Positions 10,561 through 23,600 of a stretch of DNA of 64,000 nucleotides are shown one piece after another. A model generated the notes under the pieces. It saw only the letters and a program-made list of their open reading frames with translations. It had not been told where the DNA came from and made no database searches. The first letter of the stretch is position 1. Each line of letters opens with the position of its first letter. Source of the DNA: Rhea pennata. Lineage: Eukaryota > Chordata > Aves > Rheiformes > Rheidae. A program made the position numbers and the translations under genes. The stretch covers positions 216,652,876-216,716,875 of the forward strand of contig NC_084663.1 in NCBI RefSeq assembly GCF_028389875.1, given 5' to 3'.

Positions 10561-13500
10561 GCAAAAACATCTATGACTTATCAAAAGTTAGTATAATTTT
10601 TCATATTAACTGCTTCAACTGGGGTGATCAAGTAATAGTCTAGTATGATTTTAACTAATCATTGCACTAACTTAATGACAAATACAACAATAATAATAAT
10701 CAGTATGAACAGCCCATACAATATTCACTGAACAATCCGTGCCTACCACCCACCGAACCCAGTAGCAGCGGTCTCTACCAGGGACTGTTGGCAGTCTCCT
10801 CTTGTAGTGGTGGCAGCACGCTGCATCTTCTCTAGGGCAGTGTTGATATGCCAGCTGTCCAAGGCATAAAAACAGCAGTTTGTTCCTTCTAGGTCTAAGT
10901 GTTGGCAGAGACCTCCAGATATGGTAAGTAGGAGATCAAGGTCTTAGCAGTTCTGTAAGGTTATCTGTTTGTTGGCATGAAGTTCCATACTTAGGAAAGA
11001 GACAGCATCCATGGTACTGCTCTCGTGATGTTCCAGTGCTGTGGCCAGAGCAAACAATTCTGCTTTGAGCTTGAGATCTCCAACAGGGACTATCAGGGCC
11101 CCTAGGCTACCCAGTGCCCACCTCTAGGAAGCAGGCCATGAACCATGTTAATGCATTACAGACTAGGAGTTACTCATGTCACTAGCTGTTAACAAGGCTC
11201 CTGGGACAGGGAGGGCATATCCTAGGGTGCACTATCCTTGGAATTGAAGAGGAAGTCTTTCTTGCCCATGTGGTGTCTCCACAGAGGCACCACAAGACTT
11301 GAGGTAGGCCATGTACAGCAGCAGAACACTTCTGCTCTTTGCATGGGAAGAAGTTGGCATCATCAGTTGGATGCTCATAATAAGGGGTGTCAATAAAAGT
11401 ACAAGGTTTAGCTACAAAACGTAGTGGAATAAGGGCAATGCCAATCTCCCAGAGATAGGGTTGGACAAGTCATCGTGTAGACCAGCAGTTATTAGAGGTG
11501 TCTGAACACTGAACAGGATTCATCCAGCTGTGCCAGGGAATGGTATACCAAAAATTTACAACACAAGAACAAGGATACGCTGCCCACTGTTCCTGCAGAA
11601 CACTTCTGAGCAGAGTTGGGTTCCCTCATTGCAGTAAGGAGGAGGAAAATCAGAGGCATTAAGATAGGAGATATTTGTTGGGGTGGTGTAAAAATAATCT
11701 GCTCCTACAGTGAGGGTGCAGCCCTAGAATTTGGGAATTGTCTGGACTGTTAGACGTGGTTCAATGGTGTTGGTAAGTGAATTCCAAAGAGAAGGTTGCA
11801 TTTGTCAAGGGTGCAGCTAAGGGTAAATGGTCAAGTCCAGAAAAGGGGGCCCATGGGGCAAGGGTGTGATTGGCTCCATCTACGGATGGGAAAACTTCAA
11901 AGTCATCCCAGGCTGAAGCATTTGCCTTGGCAGCAGCAGCAAATAGAACTACTCAATCTTCTGCTGAGCTAAAACTCACTGGTACACAAAAACCAGTTAG
12001 ACACGCTGAGTGCTTGGGAGATGCTGCGTGCAAGAGGAAAACAGCATTCTCGGTGACTGGGTGATCCAGACTATGCAAAGAGTTTATCTGGGGGTCAGCA
12101 GTATTATTAGGGAAAAGGAAAAAGAAAACAACAGTAGAAATGTAAGTAAGGCAACAATCAGGATTGCAACCTGAGCAGACTCTGGGCTCTTCAGAGACTT
12201 ACTTGGAGGAAGGGGTTAAGGCCCTAGAAGGAAGGGGGGTCCAGAAGAGCTGACTAGTATTCAAACATCACTTCCTCCAAGCTCAAGAGCAGTGCATCCC
12301 AAGGAGAAAGAAGTGCAGCAAAGGGGGCAGGAGACCTGCATGTGTGAGCAAGGAGCTCCTGGCCAAATTCAGACAGGAGAAGAAAGTATACAGAATGTGG
12401 AAGAGGGGACAGGCTACTTGGGAGAATTATAGGAATGCAGTCAGACTATGTAGAGATGAGGCTAAGGCCCATTTGGAATTGAGTCTTGCAAGGGACATTA
12501 AGGACAACAGGAATGTCTTCTTCAAATACATCAGCAGCAAGAGGAGGACTAGGGAAAATGTGGGCCAACTACTGAATGGGGCGGGGGCCCTGGTGACAAG
12601 GGATACGGAGAAGGCAGAATTACTGAATGCCTTCTTTGCTTCAGTCTTCACTGCTAAGGGCAGCCCTCATGAATCCTGCAGCCTGGATGTGAGGGAGAAA
12701 GTCTGGAGAAAGGAAGACTCTCCTTTGGTTGAGGAGGATAGGATTAGAGACCTTCTGGGCAAGCTCGATATCCACAAATCCATGGGCCCGGATGGGATGC
12801 ACCCATGGGTACGGAGGGAGTTGGCGGATGTTGTTGCCAGGCTGCTCTCCATGATCTCTGAAAGGTCATGGAGAACTGGAGAGGTGCCTGAGGACTGGAA
12901 GAAAGCCAGTGTCACTCCAGTCTTCAAGAAGGGCAAGAAGGAGGACCCAGGCAACTATAGGCCGATCAGCCTTACCTCCATCCCTGGAAAAGTGATGGAA
13001 CAGCTCATTCTGGATGTCATCTCCAAGCACATGGAGGAAAAGAAGGTGACCAGGTGTAGTCAGCATGGATTCACCAAGGGGAAATCCTGCTTAACCAATC
13101 TGATAGCCTTCTCTGATGGAATGACTGGCTGGGCAGATGAGGGGGGAGCAGCGGACATTGTGTACCTTGACTTCAGCAAGGTTTTTGACACTGTCTCCCA
13201 TAACATCCTCCTGGATAAGCTCAGAAGTGTGGGTTAGAGGAGTGGACAGTGAGGTGGATTGAGAACTGGCTGAAAGGCAGAGCTCAGAGTGTCGTCATCA
13301 GTGGCGTGGAGTCCAGGTGGAGGCCAGCAGCAAGTGGAGTTCCCCAGGGCTCAGTCCTGGGTCCCATGCTGTTCAACTTCTTCATCAACGACCTGGATGA
13401 GGGGACAGAGTGCCTTCCCAGCAAGCTTGCTGAGGATACAAAACCAGGAAGAGTGGCAGATACAGCTGAGGGCTGCGTTAGGAAGAGTGTTGCCAGCAGG

Positions 13501-15780
13501 TTGAGGGAGGTGATCTACTCAGCTATGGGGAGGCCTCATCTTGAGTACTGTGTCCAGTTCTGGGCTCCCCAGTACAAGAGAGACGTGGAGCTACTGGACA
13601 GAGACCAGCGCAGGGCTACAAAGATGATCAGAGGGCTGGAGCATCTGCCCTATGAGGAACGGCTGCGAGAGCTGGGCCTCTTCAGCCTGGGGAAGAGAAG
13701 ACGGGGGGATCTTATCAATGCCTATAAGTACCTGAAGGGAGGGTGTCAAGGGGCTGGGACTGGACTCTCTTCAGTTGTCCCATGTGACGGAACAAGAGGC
13801 AACACACAGAAACCGAAGCACAGGAAATTGCACCTGACCGTGAGGGGGAATTTCTTTACTGTGAGAGTGACAGAGCACTGGAACAGGTTGCCCAGAGAGG
13901 TTGTGGAGTCTCCTTCTCTGGAAATCTTCAAAGCCCACCTGGATGCAACCCTGTCTAACATGCTCTAGATGACCCTGGTTGAGCAGGGAGGTTGGTCTAG
14001 ATGATCTCCAGAGGTCCCTTCCAACCTTACTGATTCTATGATTCTATGAAATGGCTGGTGACCATACATGTCACCCATGCTGGTGAAGGTGGTGCCGATG
14101 TAGGTCTTGCAAGGCTGGGTTTCCTCCCATTTCAAAAAACAGGATTCCAAGAAGAACTCCAATGACAACTTTTACCTCTATATTAGAGAGGAGGATGCAT
14201 TCTTCCATGCACATGGTGGCATTTTCCATCTGTAAGGAAATGACAGTTTCTTTGGCTCAGTTGGGTAGGGTATCTCATTCCAATGCCCTGGTCGGTACAA
14301 CTTATCCAAGCCCATCCCCCAAGCAGGCAGGTGAGACTAACAGTGATGTTTTTACCATTGGGTGATTTGGCACAAATTACATCTCCTGTAATCCTGCAAA
14401 TTTGAATCAGCCTCTCCTCTTCCTCTAAGGGGTCAGAGGAAAAAGCTCTCTCAATCGGATGTCCCCAATGGGAGAAACAACCGTTGCAGGTGCACACTGC
14501 TTTCCACAGATGTGCGTACCATCCTGTGTCCTAAGTTGGTATCATCATTTCAGGCACATCAGGCCTTAAACTGGGCTTTCAATAATCCATTAGCACATTC
14601 AACCATACCGTTCACTTGCTACATTTCCTATCACCCTTTCCATTTCTGGGGGTTGCTGAAACAGTACCTTGGTCCCAGTTTCACGTCCCTGTAACCATGC
14701 ACAAATACTACAACCTGCTGCTACATCCCTGCTCTGCTGTACCTTCACAGGCCACCCTCACAGGTGAGCTCTATCATAAAGGTCTTCAGGAACAGAGGGC
14801 CTCATTTTCACATGAAGCTGTGTTAGCAGGTTACATATTACCTGTATGTCAGCCTACATTCCTGCATCTGGCAACAGACTCCTTATCTTGGCTGACTGGT
14901 TTGTGGTGGTATTGAAACTAGCTGCAGGGGAGGAGGGGGGTGGCGGGGAGCGTTTACATGGCCACAGCTAAACTCCAATCTTTTTCTTGGGTGAATTCCC
15001 ATAAATGCTCCCACAGTTTCTTCCTGCACAGCTCAGTTTCTGCATGTCCTTATGCACTAAAATTTCATCAGGGTCTGGGGGCATTGGCTGCCAGGGAAGC
15101 TGAGGGATCTGCAGGTCCCACGGCTGGCCACGCTATGGGAATTTCTGACAGTGTGTTGGGGCAGGCCACATCCAATGGGCTAGATATAATACCCACTGTG
15201 TACAGTGGGCTGCATGGTTATACCTTGAGTAGAATTCCCCACAAGAAGGTAAAGCTGGTCTGGATTGTAATATCTGCGTCATCTCCAGTGATGGACTCTG
15301 CATCCAATACTGCTTGATAAACTGTGAGTAACCCCATTTTTCAGGGAATGAGCACCAGTTTGTGGCCCCCCCACACACTGAGGACCCAAAGGTAATGGGA
15401 ACAAGGGGTCTGCCCTCCTGGGGCCTTTGCCACAGTCTCGATTAACATCCTGCATTGCTAATCCCAATACATAACTTGTAAGGCTGAGATGCAAACCATG
15501 GAGCGATAGCTTGATATTGCTGAACTGGGTGAATCAAGACTCTAAGGGTTTCTTCATACTCTTGTCCCCATCTCCATTAATTTCTTTAATAAATTATACA
15601 ATGATCTGGCAATTGAATGAAAATTTGGAATATGGAATATGCTTTCACCAAAAACCCAATGTCCCTAACACTTGCTTTAGTTCTTTGGCATGGCAGGCGA
15701 ATGGGATATTTTCTAACTGGGTAAGGACATCTGGAGGAACCATCCTTTGGACAACCCTCCAGATCACCCTCCCCCAGCAT
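10560..15780 (-). mobile_element. Decayed gammaretrovirus-like endogenous retrovirus (pol-env), interrupted by CR1
   Basis: Minus-strand fossil. Reading from high to low coordinates there are pol-like remnants (about 15780-14500) ending in an integrase-like segment near 14550-14600 (VNGMVECANGLLKAQFKA). Envelope surface-like cysteine-rich remnants follow at 14500-14180 and about 12060-11230. A transmembrane-subunit-like region with the paired-cysteine motif lies near 11050-10820. The pol-before-env order supports one element. A plus-strand CR1 (12325-14048) sits inside the env part. The fossil is heavily broken with many interruptions and looks old. No gag and no paired LTRs were recognised, so both outer limits are approximate. 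Confidence 0.6.
12325..14048 (+). mobile_element. CR1 LINE, 5'-truncated, with reverse transcriptase
   Basis: Non-LTR retrotransposon of the avian CR1 clade. The frame at 12344-13237 carries the start of the reverse transcriptase, with GPDGMHPWVRREL, NYRPISLTSIPGKVMEQLIL and the catalytic-block region YLDFSKVFDTVSH. A stop and frame change near 13236-13249 separates it from the next frame (13249-13968) with [20 protein letters not shown]. The FADD catalytic motif is degraded to LAED near 13425, and the stretch after it is deleted, so the sequence jumps to the C-terminal part ([20 protein letters not shown]). The 3' UTR ends with the CR1 hairpin region and an ATTCTATG tail at 14031-14048. The copy cannot move by itself. 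It lies inside a retroviral fossil. Confidence 0.95.
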
Positions 15781-15924
15781 TAGACTTCTTTACCTGGACC
15801 TTGTCACTTCTCAGGGGGAGTATCCCCCCCCCCCCCAGAGAACCAGGCCAGTGTAGTCCAACTCCTTGGGGCCTAGAGGGACCATCCCACTGTGATTCAG
15901 GGCACCCCATCCCACCATGGACCA

Positions 15925-16365
15925 GCAATATACTGGGCTCAGTACTGTGCTGGGGCTCAGTATTGTGCCAGAGCTCAGCATCATGCTAGAGCTCAACATT
16001 GTGTCAGGGCTCAGCATTGTGCTAGAGCTCAGCAATGTGCTGGGGCTCAGCATCATGCTGGGGCTCAGCATGATGCTAGAGCTCAAGATTGTGTCAGGGC
16101 TTAGCATCGTGCCAGGCCTCAGCATCCTGCCAGGCCTCAGCATTGTGTCAGGGTCAGTGTTGTGCCAGGGATCAGCAACATTCAGGGGCTCAACATCATG
16201 CCAGAGCTCAACATAGTGTGGGGACTTAACATCGTGCTGGGTCTCAGCAGTGTGCTGGGGCTCAGAATCATGCCGGGGCTCAGCACCATGCTGGGGCTCA
16301 GCATCATGCCAGGGCTCAGCAGTATGCTGGGGCTCAGCAGTGAGCCAGGGCAGAGCTTGCAATCC
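15925..16365. repeat. 18-bp minisatellite
   Basis: About 24 tandem copies of an 18-bp unit close to CTCAGCATCATGCTGGGG. Because 18 is a multiple of three, one frame on each strand stays open and encodes a six-residue repeat. I treat this as satellite, not gene. Confidence 0.93.
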
Positions 16366-16640
16366 TACAGCTGACGCCACTGGCCGTGCAGGCTGGCTGG
16401 AGGCTCTGCAGCAGCGTGGCACCGCGGGCACGGGGCTCTGCAGCAGGGCGCTTCCCATGCAGGTGGCGAGGACGGGGGCCCTGCGATCACAGCCGGCAGC
16501 GTCTGCGGCCAAGGCAGTGGTGCTCGCCCGGGGCTGCTGCCGGGACCGGCCAGCACCTGGCCCTGCCACACGCGTGCGTCAGCACCGGGCACTGCTCGCG
16601 AGGCAGCAGCGGGCGGCAGAGGGGCTGTGGGGCACGGGTA
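16366..16640. other. GC-rich spacer beyond TRIM3 3' end
   Basis: Unique-looking GC-rich sequence between the 18-bp array and the TRIM3 poly(A) signal. No gene or repeat recognised. Confidence 0.35.
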
Positions 16641-16652
16641 CTTTCAGAATAC

Positions 16653-16658
16653 TTTATT
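16653..16658 (-). terminator. TRIM3: TRIM3 poly(A) signal
   Basis: TTTATT on the plus strand gives AATAAA on the minus strand, about 1.0 kb past the TRIM3 stop at 17650. It implies a 3' UTR of about 1 kb. Confidence 0.7.
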
Positions 16659-17309
16659 TTGTACATACAGTGTGTTAGCACATGGCAGCGGCCCCGCGCG
16701 GCCCTGCCGTGGGGCAGTGGCACGCACGGCGCCCAGGCTGGGCTCGAAGCTGGGGAGCGGGGCCATGGGGCCGCGCAAGCAAGGCGGCGTGAGCTGTGCC
16801 GGCAGCGGGACCCTCCAGGTGGCCGGGTCATGGGGTGCCGGTGCCCCACTCCATGCGCCTGCCCCATGGCCCAGGCAGGGCATTGGGCCCCCATGAGTGC
16901 CCAGCACCCCACAGCACTGCCACTCCCTGCACGGAGGTCTCTGCTGCAGCAGAAGCCAGAAAGTGGGGCCGCCCGACACCGCCGTGAGGCAGAGCACCGA
17001 GCATGTCCCCAGGCCCCGCAGCACCCCATAGCACCCGGGCCAGACCCGTCCTTGCCGCAGCTCTGGGCTCGGCCACCCCCACGGCAGGGGTGAAGTGCAG
17101 TGAAGGGCCAGGCAGGGGGCAGCGCTATGGGGCACACCCCACAGCGGCCCCACGGCGGGCAGGGGGCGAGGGGCGGGCAGGCAGAGCCCCTGAGTCTGGC
17201 ACCCATCCTACCCGGGCTGCTGTGCCCCATGGCAGGCAGAGCCCCCCCAAGTCTGGTGCTCGTCCATCCTGGGTTGCTGTGCCCCACGGCGCAGGGCACC
17301 TGCCAGCCC

Positions 17310-17560
17310 AGGAGCAGTGATGGCAGGACACCGGAGCTGCCAGCCCAGAGAGCTGCGACTGTGGGACGCTGGAGCTGCTAGGACACCGGAGCTGCCAGGA
17401 CACCGGAGCTGCCAGCCCGGGAGCTGTGACCATGGGACGCCAGAGCAGCCAGGACGCCGGAGCTGCTGGCCTGGGAGCCGTGACCATGGGACGCCGGAGC
17501 TGCCAGCCCGGAGAGACGTGACCATAGGATGCCGGAGCTGCCAGCCCAGATCCGCAGCCC
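17310..17560. repeat. Minisatellite inside TRIM3 3' UTR
   Basis: Tandem units of about 20 and 39 bp with the core GGACACCGGAGCTGCCAGCC and GAGCTGTGACCATGGGACG. By position it would be part of the transcribed TRIM3 3' UTR. Confidence 0.75.
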
Positions 17561-17649
17561 CACAGTGCGTGGCACCAGAGCCGAGGTCACCCGGGCCCAT
17601 CCAGCACAGGGGCACCGGGGCCGCCCCGCGCACGGCCCAGGCCCTGCAG

Positions 17650-20600
17650 CTACTGCAGGTAGCGATAGGCCTTGAAACAGTGATTGCCGGAGTCGGCCAC
17701 CACCACGTGTCCATCCGAGGTGAGCGCCAGGCCCTGCGGCCCATACAGTGGGTCGGCGGCCGTGTTGATGTAGGAGAGGAAGGAGCCCGAGCTGTCGAAG
17801 ACCTGCAGAGAGAGGGACTGAGAGAGCTGCTGTCCCCCTTGCCACTGCTGCCCTGGGCACACAGACCCTGGCCTGTCCTGGCTGTCCCCATGGGTGCACG
17901 GACCCTGTCCAGGCCCCCATCCCCAGTGGGTGCACAGATCCCATCTTGGCACTCCCCTCGGGCACACAGATCCTTGTCCCTGTCCTGACCATCCCCAGGG
18001 TGCATGGACTCTGTCCCATCCTGGCTGTGCCCATGGGTGCACAGACCTCACCCTGGCCGCTCCGTGAGCATGCAGATCTCATCCCTGCCCTGGTCACTCC
18101 CAGGGCACATGGACGGACCCTGTCCCTGTCCAGGCCACCACATTGATGCACAGACCCCGTCCTGGCTGTCTGCATGGGTGCACGGACCCTGTCCCTGCCC
18201 TGGTCATCCCCAGGGTGCATGGATGCTTTCCCTGTCCTGGCCCTCCCCACAGACACCATCCCCATCCTGGCCATCCCCATTGGCACATGGACTCTGTCAC
18301 CATCCTCAGCTCCACATGGGTGCACAGATCTCATCCTGGGTATCCCCATGGGGGCACGGACTGTATCCCTGCCCCAGTCACCTTCAGAGTGCATGGACCC
18401 AATTCCCATCCTGGTGATCCCCACAGATCCCACCCTCATCCCTGCCCCGGCCGTCCTCACAGGGGCATGGACCCTGTGAATGCCCCAGCTGTTTCCATGG
18501 GTGCATGGACTCCCATCCTGGCCCCTGTGGCTGCCCCCATGGGCACAGGGACCAGAGCAATTGCTGGTGCCACAAATCCCTGTCCCTGCCCAGAACCAGT
18601 ACCGTGCACTGGCTGTCTGCAGGACTGGCTGCCGGATGGGGCAGGGATGGGGATGGCGCTGGCCCCAGGCAGCCCCATGTGGCAGAACACCCTGGGGGCT
18701 CAGGGAGCGCATCAGGGCAGCCGGTGGGGCTGCCCTCAAGTTGCAATGATTGATGCACAATAACAGGAGAGCAAGGGCCCCTGCTCGTACCTGAATTCGG
18801 CTGTTGCCCCAGTCAGCCACGATAATGTTGCCATTAGCATCCACGGCCACCCCAGTGGGAGCATTGAACTGCCCATTCCCCTCACCGTGCGACCCAAACT
18901 TGAAGAGGAACTCGCCGTCCGCGTTGTACACCTGCAGGAGGGAGCAGTCAGTGTGGTGCAGGGCAGCACATCATGGCACAAGGCAGCATGGCATGGCACG
19001 GCACAGCGCAGTGGAGGGCAGCACAGCACAGGACAGCATGGCACAGCATGGCATGACATGGCCCAGCATAGCACAGCATGGCACAAGGCAGCATGGCACG
19101 GTGCAGGGCAGTATGGTAAAGCATGGCACAGCACGGCACAGCACAGCACAGGGCAGCATGGCATGGAGCAGGGCCATGAGGGGGAATTTCTTTACTGTGA
19201 GAGTGACAGAGCACTGGAACAGGTTGCCCAGAGAGGTTGTGGAGTCTCCTTCTCTGGAAATCTTCAAAGCCCACCTGGATGCAACCCTGTCTAACATGCT
19301 CTAGATGACCCTGGTTGAGCAGGGAGGTTGGACTAGATGATCTCCAGAGGTCCCTTCGAACCTTACTGATTCTATGATTCTAGGGCAGCATGGCACCACA
19401 TGGCACGGCACCACGTGGCATGGCACAGCATGGCACGAGGCAGCACAGCACAGAGCAGGACAGCACAGGGCAGCACGGCACTGCATGCCACAGTACTGCA
19501 TGGCATGGTGTGCCACAGCACAGCACGACGCGGCATGGTGTGGCACACTACAGCACAGCACGGGGCATGGCAGCATGGCACTGCATGCCACAGCCCTGCA
19601 CAGCACGGCATGCCACACTGCAGCATGATGCAGCATGGTGCAGCACACCACAGCACAGGGCAGGGCAGGGCAGCACGGCACTGCATGCCACAGCAGTGCA
19701 TGGCACGGAGCAATGCAGTGCAGCACAGAGCAACTCCCAGGGAGATGCGCAGGGCTGGGGTGCACTGGGGATCCCAGCACAGTGGGACGCCCATGGGCCC
19801 CTGGCCATGGGATGCCAGGAATGGGGATGCCGCCGCCACGCTCACCTTCACGGAGTGGTTGTGGAAGTCGGTCACCACGATCTCATTCTTGTTGTTGACT
19901 GCCACAAAATGGGGCCCTGGGGAAGAGAGGTGCTTAGCCAGGGATGGGGACAGTCCTGGTGTCCTGTGCTGGGGTGAGTAGTGCCACTGGACAGTCCCGA
20001 CTCCCATGCATTAGTGTGGGTTAGTGTCACACCAGCAGCCGGTGAGCCCAGGCGTGAGGGCATTAGTGCACACAGCACCCACCTGTCCCCGGAGCGGAGC
20101 CGAGGTCAATGCATCGGCTGGGGGCTGCAGAGGGCTGGCCCGCACCGGGCAAACGGTCCTGCGCCAGGCAGACTGTCACGCACCGAATGCATGGTCATGC
20201 ACTGGGCAGACGGTCTTGCACTGGGCAGACGGTCTTGCACTGGGCAGATAGTCATGCACTGGATGCATGGTCATGCACCAGACAGACTGCTGTGCACCAG
20301 GCAGGTGGTCCCACACTGGGCAGGCAGTCCTTCACCGAGTAAATACTCCTGCACCAGGCTGGGGAAGCAGTGTGATCCTCAAGCCCAAGCCCTCATGCCG
20401 AACCCCACCCCAGGTGTCCTGACGCGGTGTGGTGCTCCAGCCGGCAATAGCAAGGTGCGCGGTACTCACCCGGCCCCGGCCCCGGCGCAGCGGGAAGCCA
20501 AAGGCATGCAGTAAGGAAGAGGGGACTTGCCAGTCGGTGTATTACCATCGAGTGTACCTGCAAACTGCCGCTCAGCCGTGCCACGGCTCCCAAACTTGGT

Positions 20601-23600
20601 GACGAGCTTGCCATTAGACTGGAAGATGAAGACGCAGCAGGCTTTGTTGTCCACCACGATGATGTGACCATTGCGGTCCACAGCTACGCCCTTGGGGCCC
20701 ATCAGCCTCCCAGCCCCAATCTTGGTCTGCAGCCAGGAGAAGGAGGTCACGTAGTGCCCAGAGCCTCCGCCACCCCTGCCATGTCTCTCACTCACCTTGA
20801 ACTTGCCCTCGGGGGAGAAGATGCTGACCCAGCGGTTGTCATAGTCTGCGATGATGATGTCTCCGTTCATGTCCACGGTGACACCCGTCGGCCGCTGGAG
20901 CTGGCCGGGGGAGCGGCCCCGCACACCAAACCGCAGCCGAAACTGGCCCTCATTGGAAAACACCTGGAGGTCCCAGCAGGGCTTGGGTGAACGGGGCTGG
21001 ACCCAGCCCAGCCAGCAGGAGCTGGCAGCGGGCAGGGGTGAGCAGAAGTGGGGGCAAAACCCGGCCCGCAGGGCCAGGCGCAGCACCCACTGGCTCCTAC
21101 CTGCACACACTGGTTATTGCTGTCGGCCACCACGATGCGGCCTGTGCTGGAGGTGGAGATGCCCTGCAGGTTGGTGAACTCCCCCTTTTCCCGACCACGG
21201 CTTCCTGTGGGTAGACACAGGTGAGAGGCCAGGTCCCATGGGGCTCACCACGCCGTGGCCCCCCACCCCACATCTGTCCCTGCTGGCTCACCCACACGGA
21301 AGATGAGCTCATCTTCGATGGGGTTCTCCTTCTTCTTGCCGCTGCTGTACATGCTGGACGGGCGCCGCACAGCCTTCTGCCGGATGTGCCCGCTGCTGGG
21401 CGACTTCACACGGCGCTTGACATCATCAGGGGACGGAGGCACGTCAGAGGCTTTGACAGCACGGACACGGAAGGGACTGCCGCGGATGGGCTGCCCGTAG
21501 AGCAGGATGGAGAGCAGGAAGTCACCCTCAGTGCGTGGTGTGTACAGCAGCTCGTAGGTGCCGTTCTTGTTATCAAGCACCTCGGACTCGGCAGCACTGC
21601 CATCCGGCGCCGTCACCTGGAAGCGCAGGCTGGCACTGCCGCTGCGCACCAGCTCCCCGTCCTTGTCCTTGGTGGTGACACTGAGCGAGGAGGGCTGCCC
21701 CACTACGGCATGCCGCAGCCCCTCGCCCGTGGCCACCGTCTTGTGTGCTGTGGCGCTGGTGGTGATGAGCACGCCCAGGTTCAGGATGGACTTGCGAACG
21801 CCATCAGTCTCCACCACATAGTCAAGCTGGTCATTCTCGTGCGGGTGCTCGGGGAACTCCTGGCTGGCCAGCTCGCTCAGCCGCTCGCTCATCTGCTTCT
21901 TCACTAGCAGCACCTCCGTCTCTGTGCCATGGTGCAGCGCCTGTTCCGTGAAGGTGCAGCTGCTGAGGATGTTCTCCTGGCCCTGGCGCAGGGCATCCAG
22001 CTGTGCCTGCAGCACCTGCCGAGATGAGAGAGGATCACTGCCAGCACCCACTGGAATGGGGCATCCACAGCACCTGCCAGGCTGGAGCACCCACAGCGCC
22101 TATCAAAATGGGGCAGAAGCACCCACAGCACCTGCCGGGATGGGGCACCCACAGCACCTGCCAGGATGGGACACCTTCTGCACCCACAGCACCTGTCAGG
22201 ATGGGGTAGGGGCACCCACAGTGGGGCAGGCTGGGTTCCCTCTTCCTCTCAGCCCAGTGGTGTCCGATGCTGCCCTGCTCCGGACCTGCTGCGGGTGTCT
22301 GGCAGCACAGTGCCTGTGGGCACAGTGCCCAGGCAGTGCTGCAGCGCAGCTCGGCCCCGTGCATGGGAGTGTCGCTGCGCCGGCCTCGCCAGGACACGCT
22401 GTTTACACAGTCCAGGACACGTTTGCCTTTTTTGGGAAGAACTGGGCACTGCCGACTTCACTCGCCAGGGCTCAACCCAGCCCCCATCTTGCTGTGCACA
22501 GGCGCCGTGGGGAGGACGAGGCAATCCCCACGTGTGGGGCTGGGGTCGAGGCACACTACCTTCTGCTTAGCCCCACAGGTTGCCTCCAGGTCCCGCACCA
22601 GCAAGCCCTTCCGCTGCTGCAGAGCCTTCTCCAGCTCCTCGAAGGTGCTGCTGATCTCAGACACGGCTTCATTCTTGCGGTCCACCAGCTGCTTGCTGAT
22701 CTCCGTCACCAGCCCAATGGCTGCCGCCAGCTGCGGGAGCCTGCGGGGCAGGTGGTCAGCACAGGCAGCACCCACGGCCCACGGCTGCCCCGCCGGCGGG
22801 CAGGTCCCCAAGCCAGCTGCCAGCTCCTCCTGGCCCCACGCCAGCGCCGCCTCGCTGCCGGTACCTGCTCTTGATGGCATCAAGCTGCTGCTGCAGGGCC
22901 GCCTTGTGCTGCTCCACCACATCACGCAGCGGCACCGTCACGTGCTCCCGGTGCTCCCCCTCCGTGCACTCGTGGCACATGGCCGTCTCGCACGACTCGC
23001 AGTAAAACTCCATCACCTGCAGCGCGGGTGCTCAGATGGGCCCCGGCCCCGGCACAGCCCAGCCCACCCCGACTCCCACCGCCGCCCCACGTGCCTGGGA
23101 CCCACCTTGCCCTCGTGATTGGGGCAGGAGAGGGGCTGGCCAGTGACAGCACTGACGGGGTCCAGCCCCGGACCAGGGTGGAGGCCGGCGCTCTCGGGGT
23201 CCCGCTGCAGCACCTCCATGAGGTTGGTGATGAAGAAGTTGTTCTGCAGGGCCGCGACACCCTTCTCAGGCAGGATGGAGGTCTGGCGGCACACGGGGCA
23301 GGACAGGGTCAGGCTCTGGGGCGGGATATAGTTCTGGAGACACCTGGGGCAGAACGGGCACAACGAGAGGATCAGGACTCGCTACGGTGCGGGACACGGG
23401 CAGGCTGGCATGCAGTGGGACCGGGGCATCGGGGATGGGGACGGAGCAGTGAGGGGAGGGGCAGACAGCACCAGCAGGATGGCAGGACAGACAGACAGAT
23501 AGGGGGGCCGCACCATGGTGCTTCGGGGTGCATGGGCCAGGGACAGGGGGATGGAGCTGCATGAGCAGATGGGGACAGCAGGACAGACAGACAGGGAGCA

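Noticed and set aside
16001-16360. Six-residue protein repeat on both strands
   Set aside because: It is the 18-bp minisatellite read in a frame that is a multiple of three. Nothing marks it as expressed.
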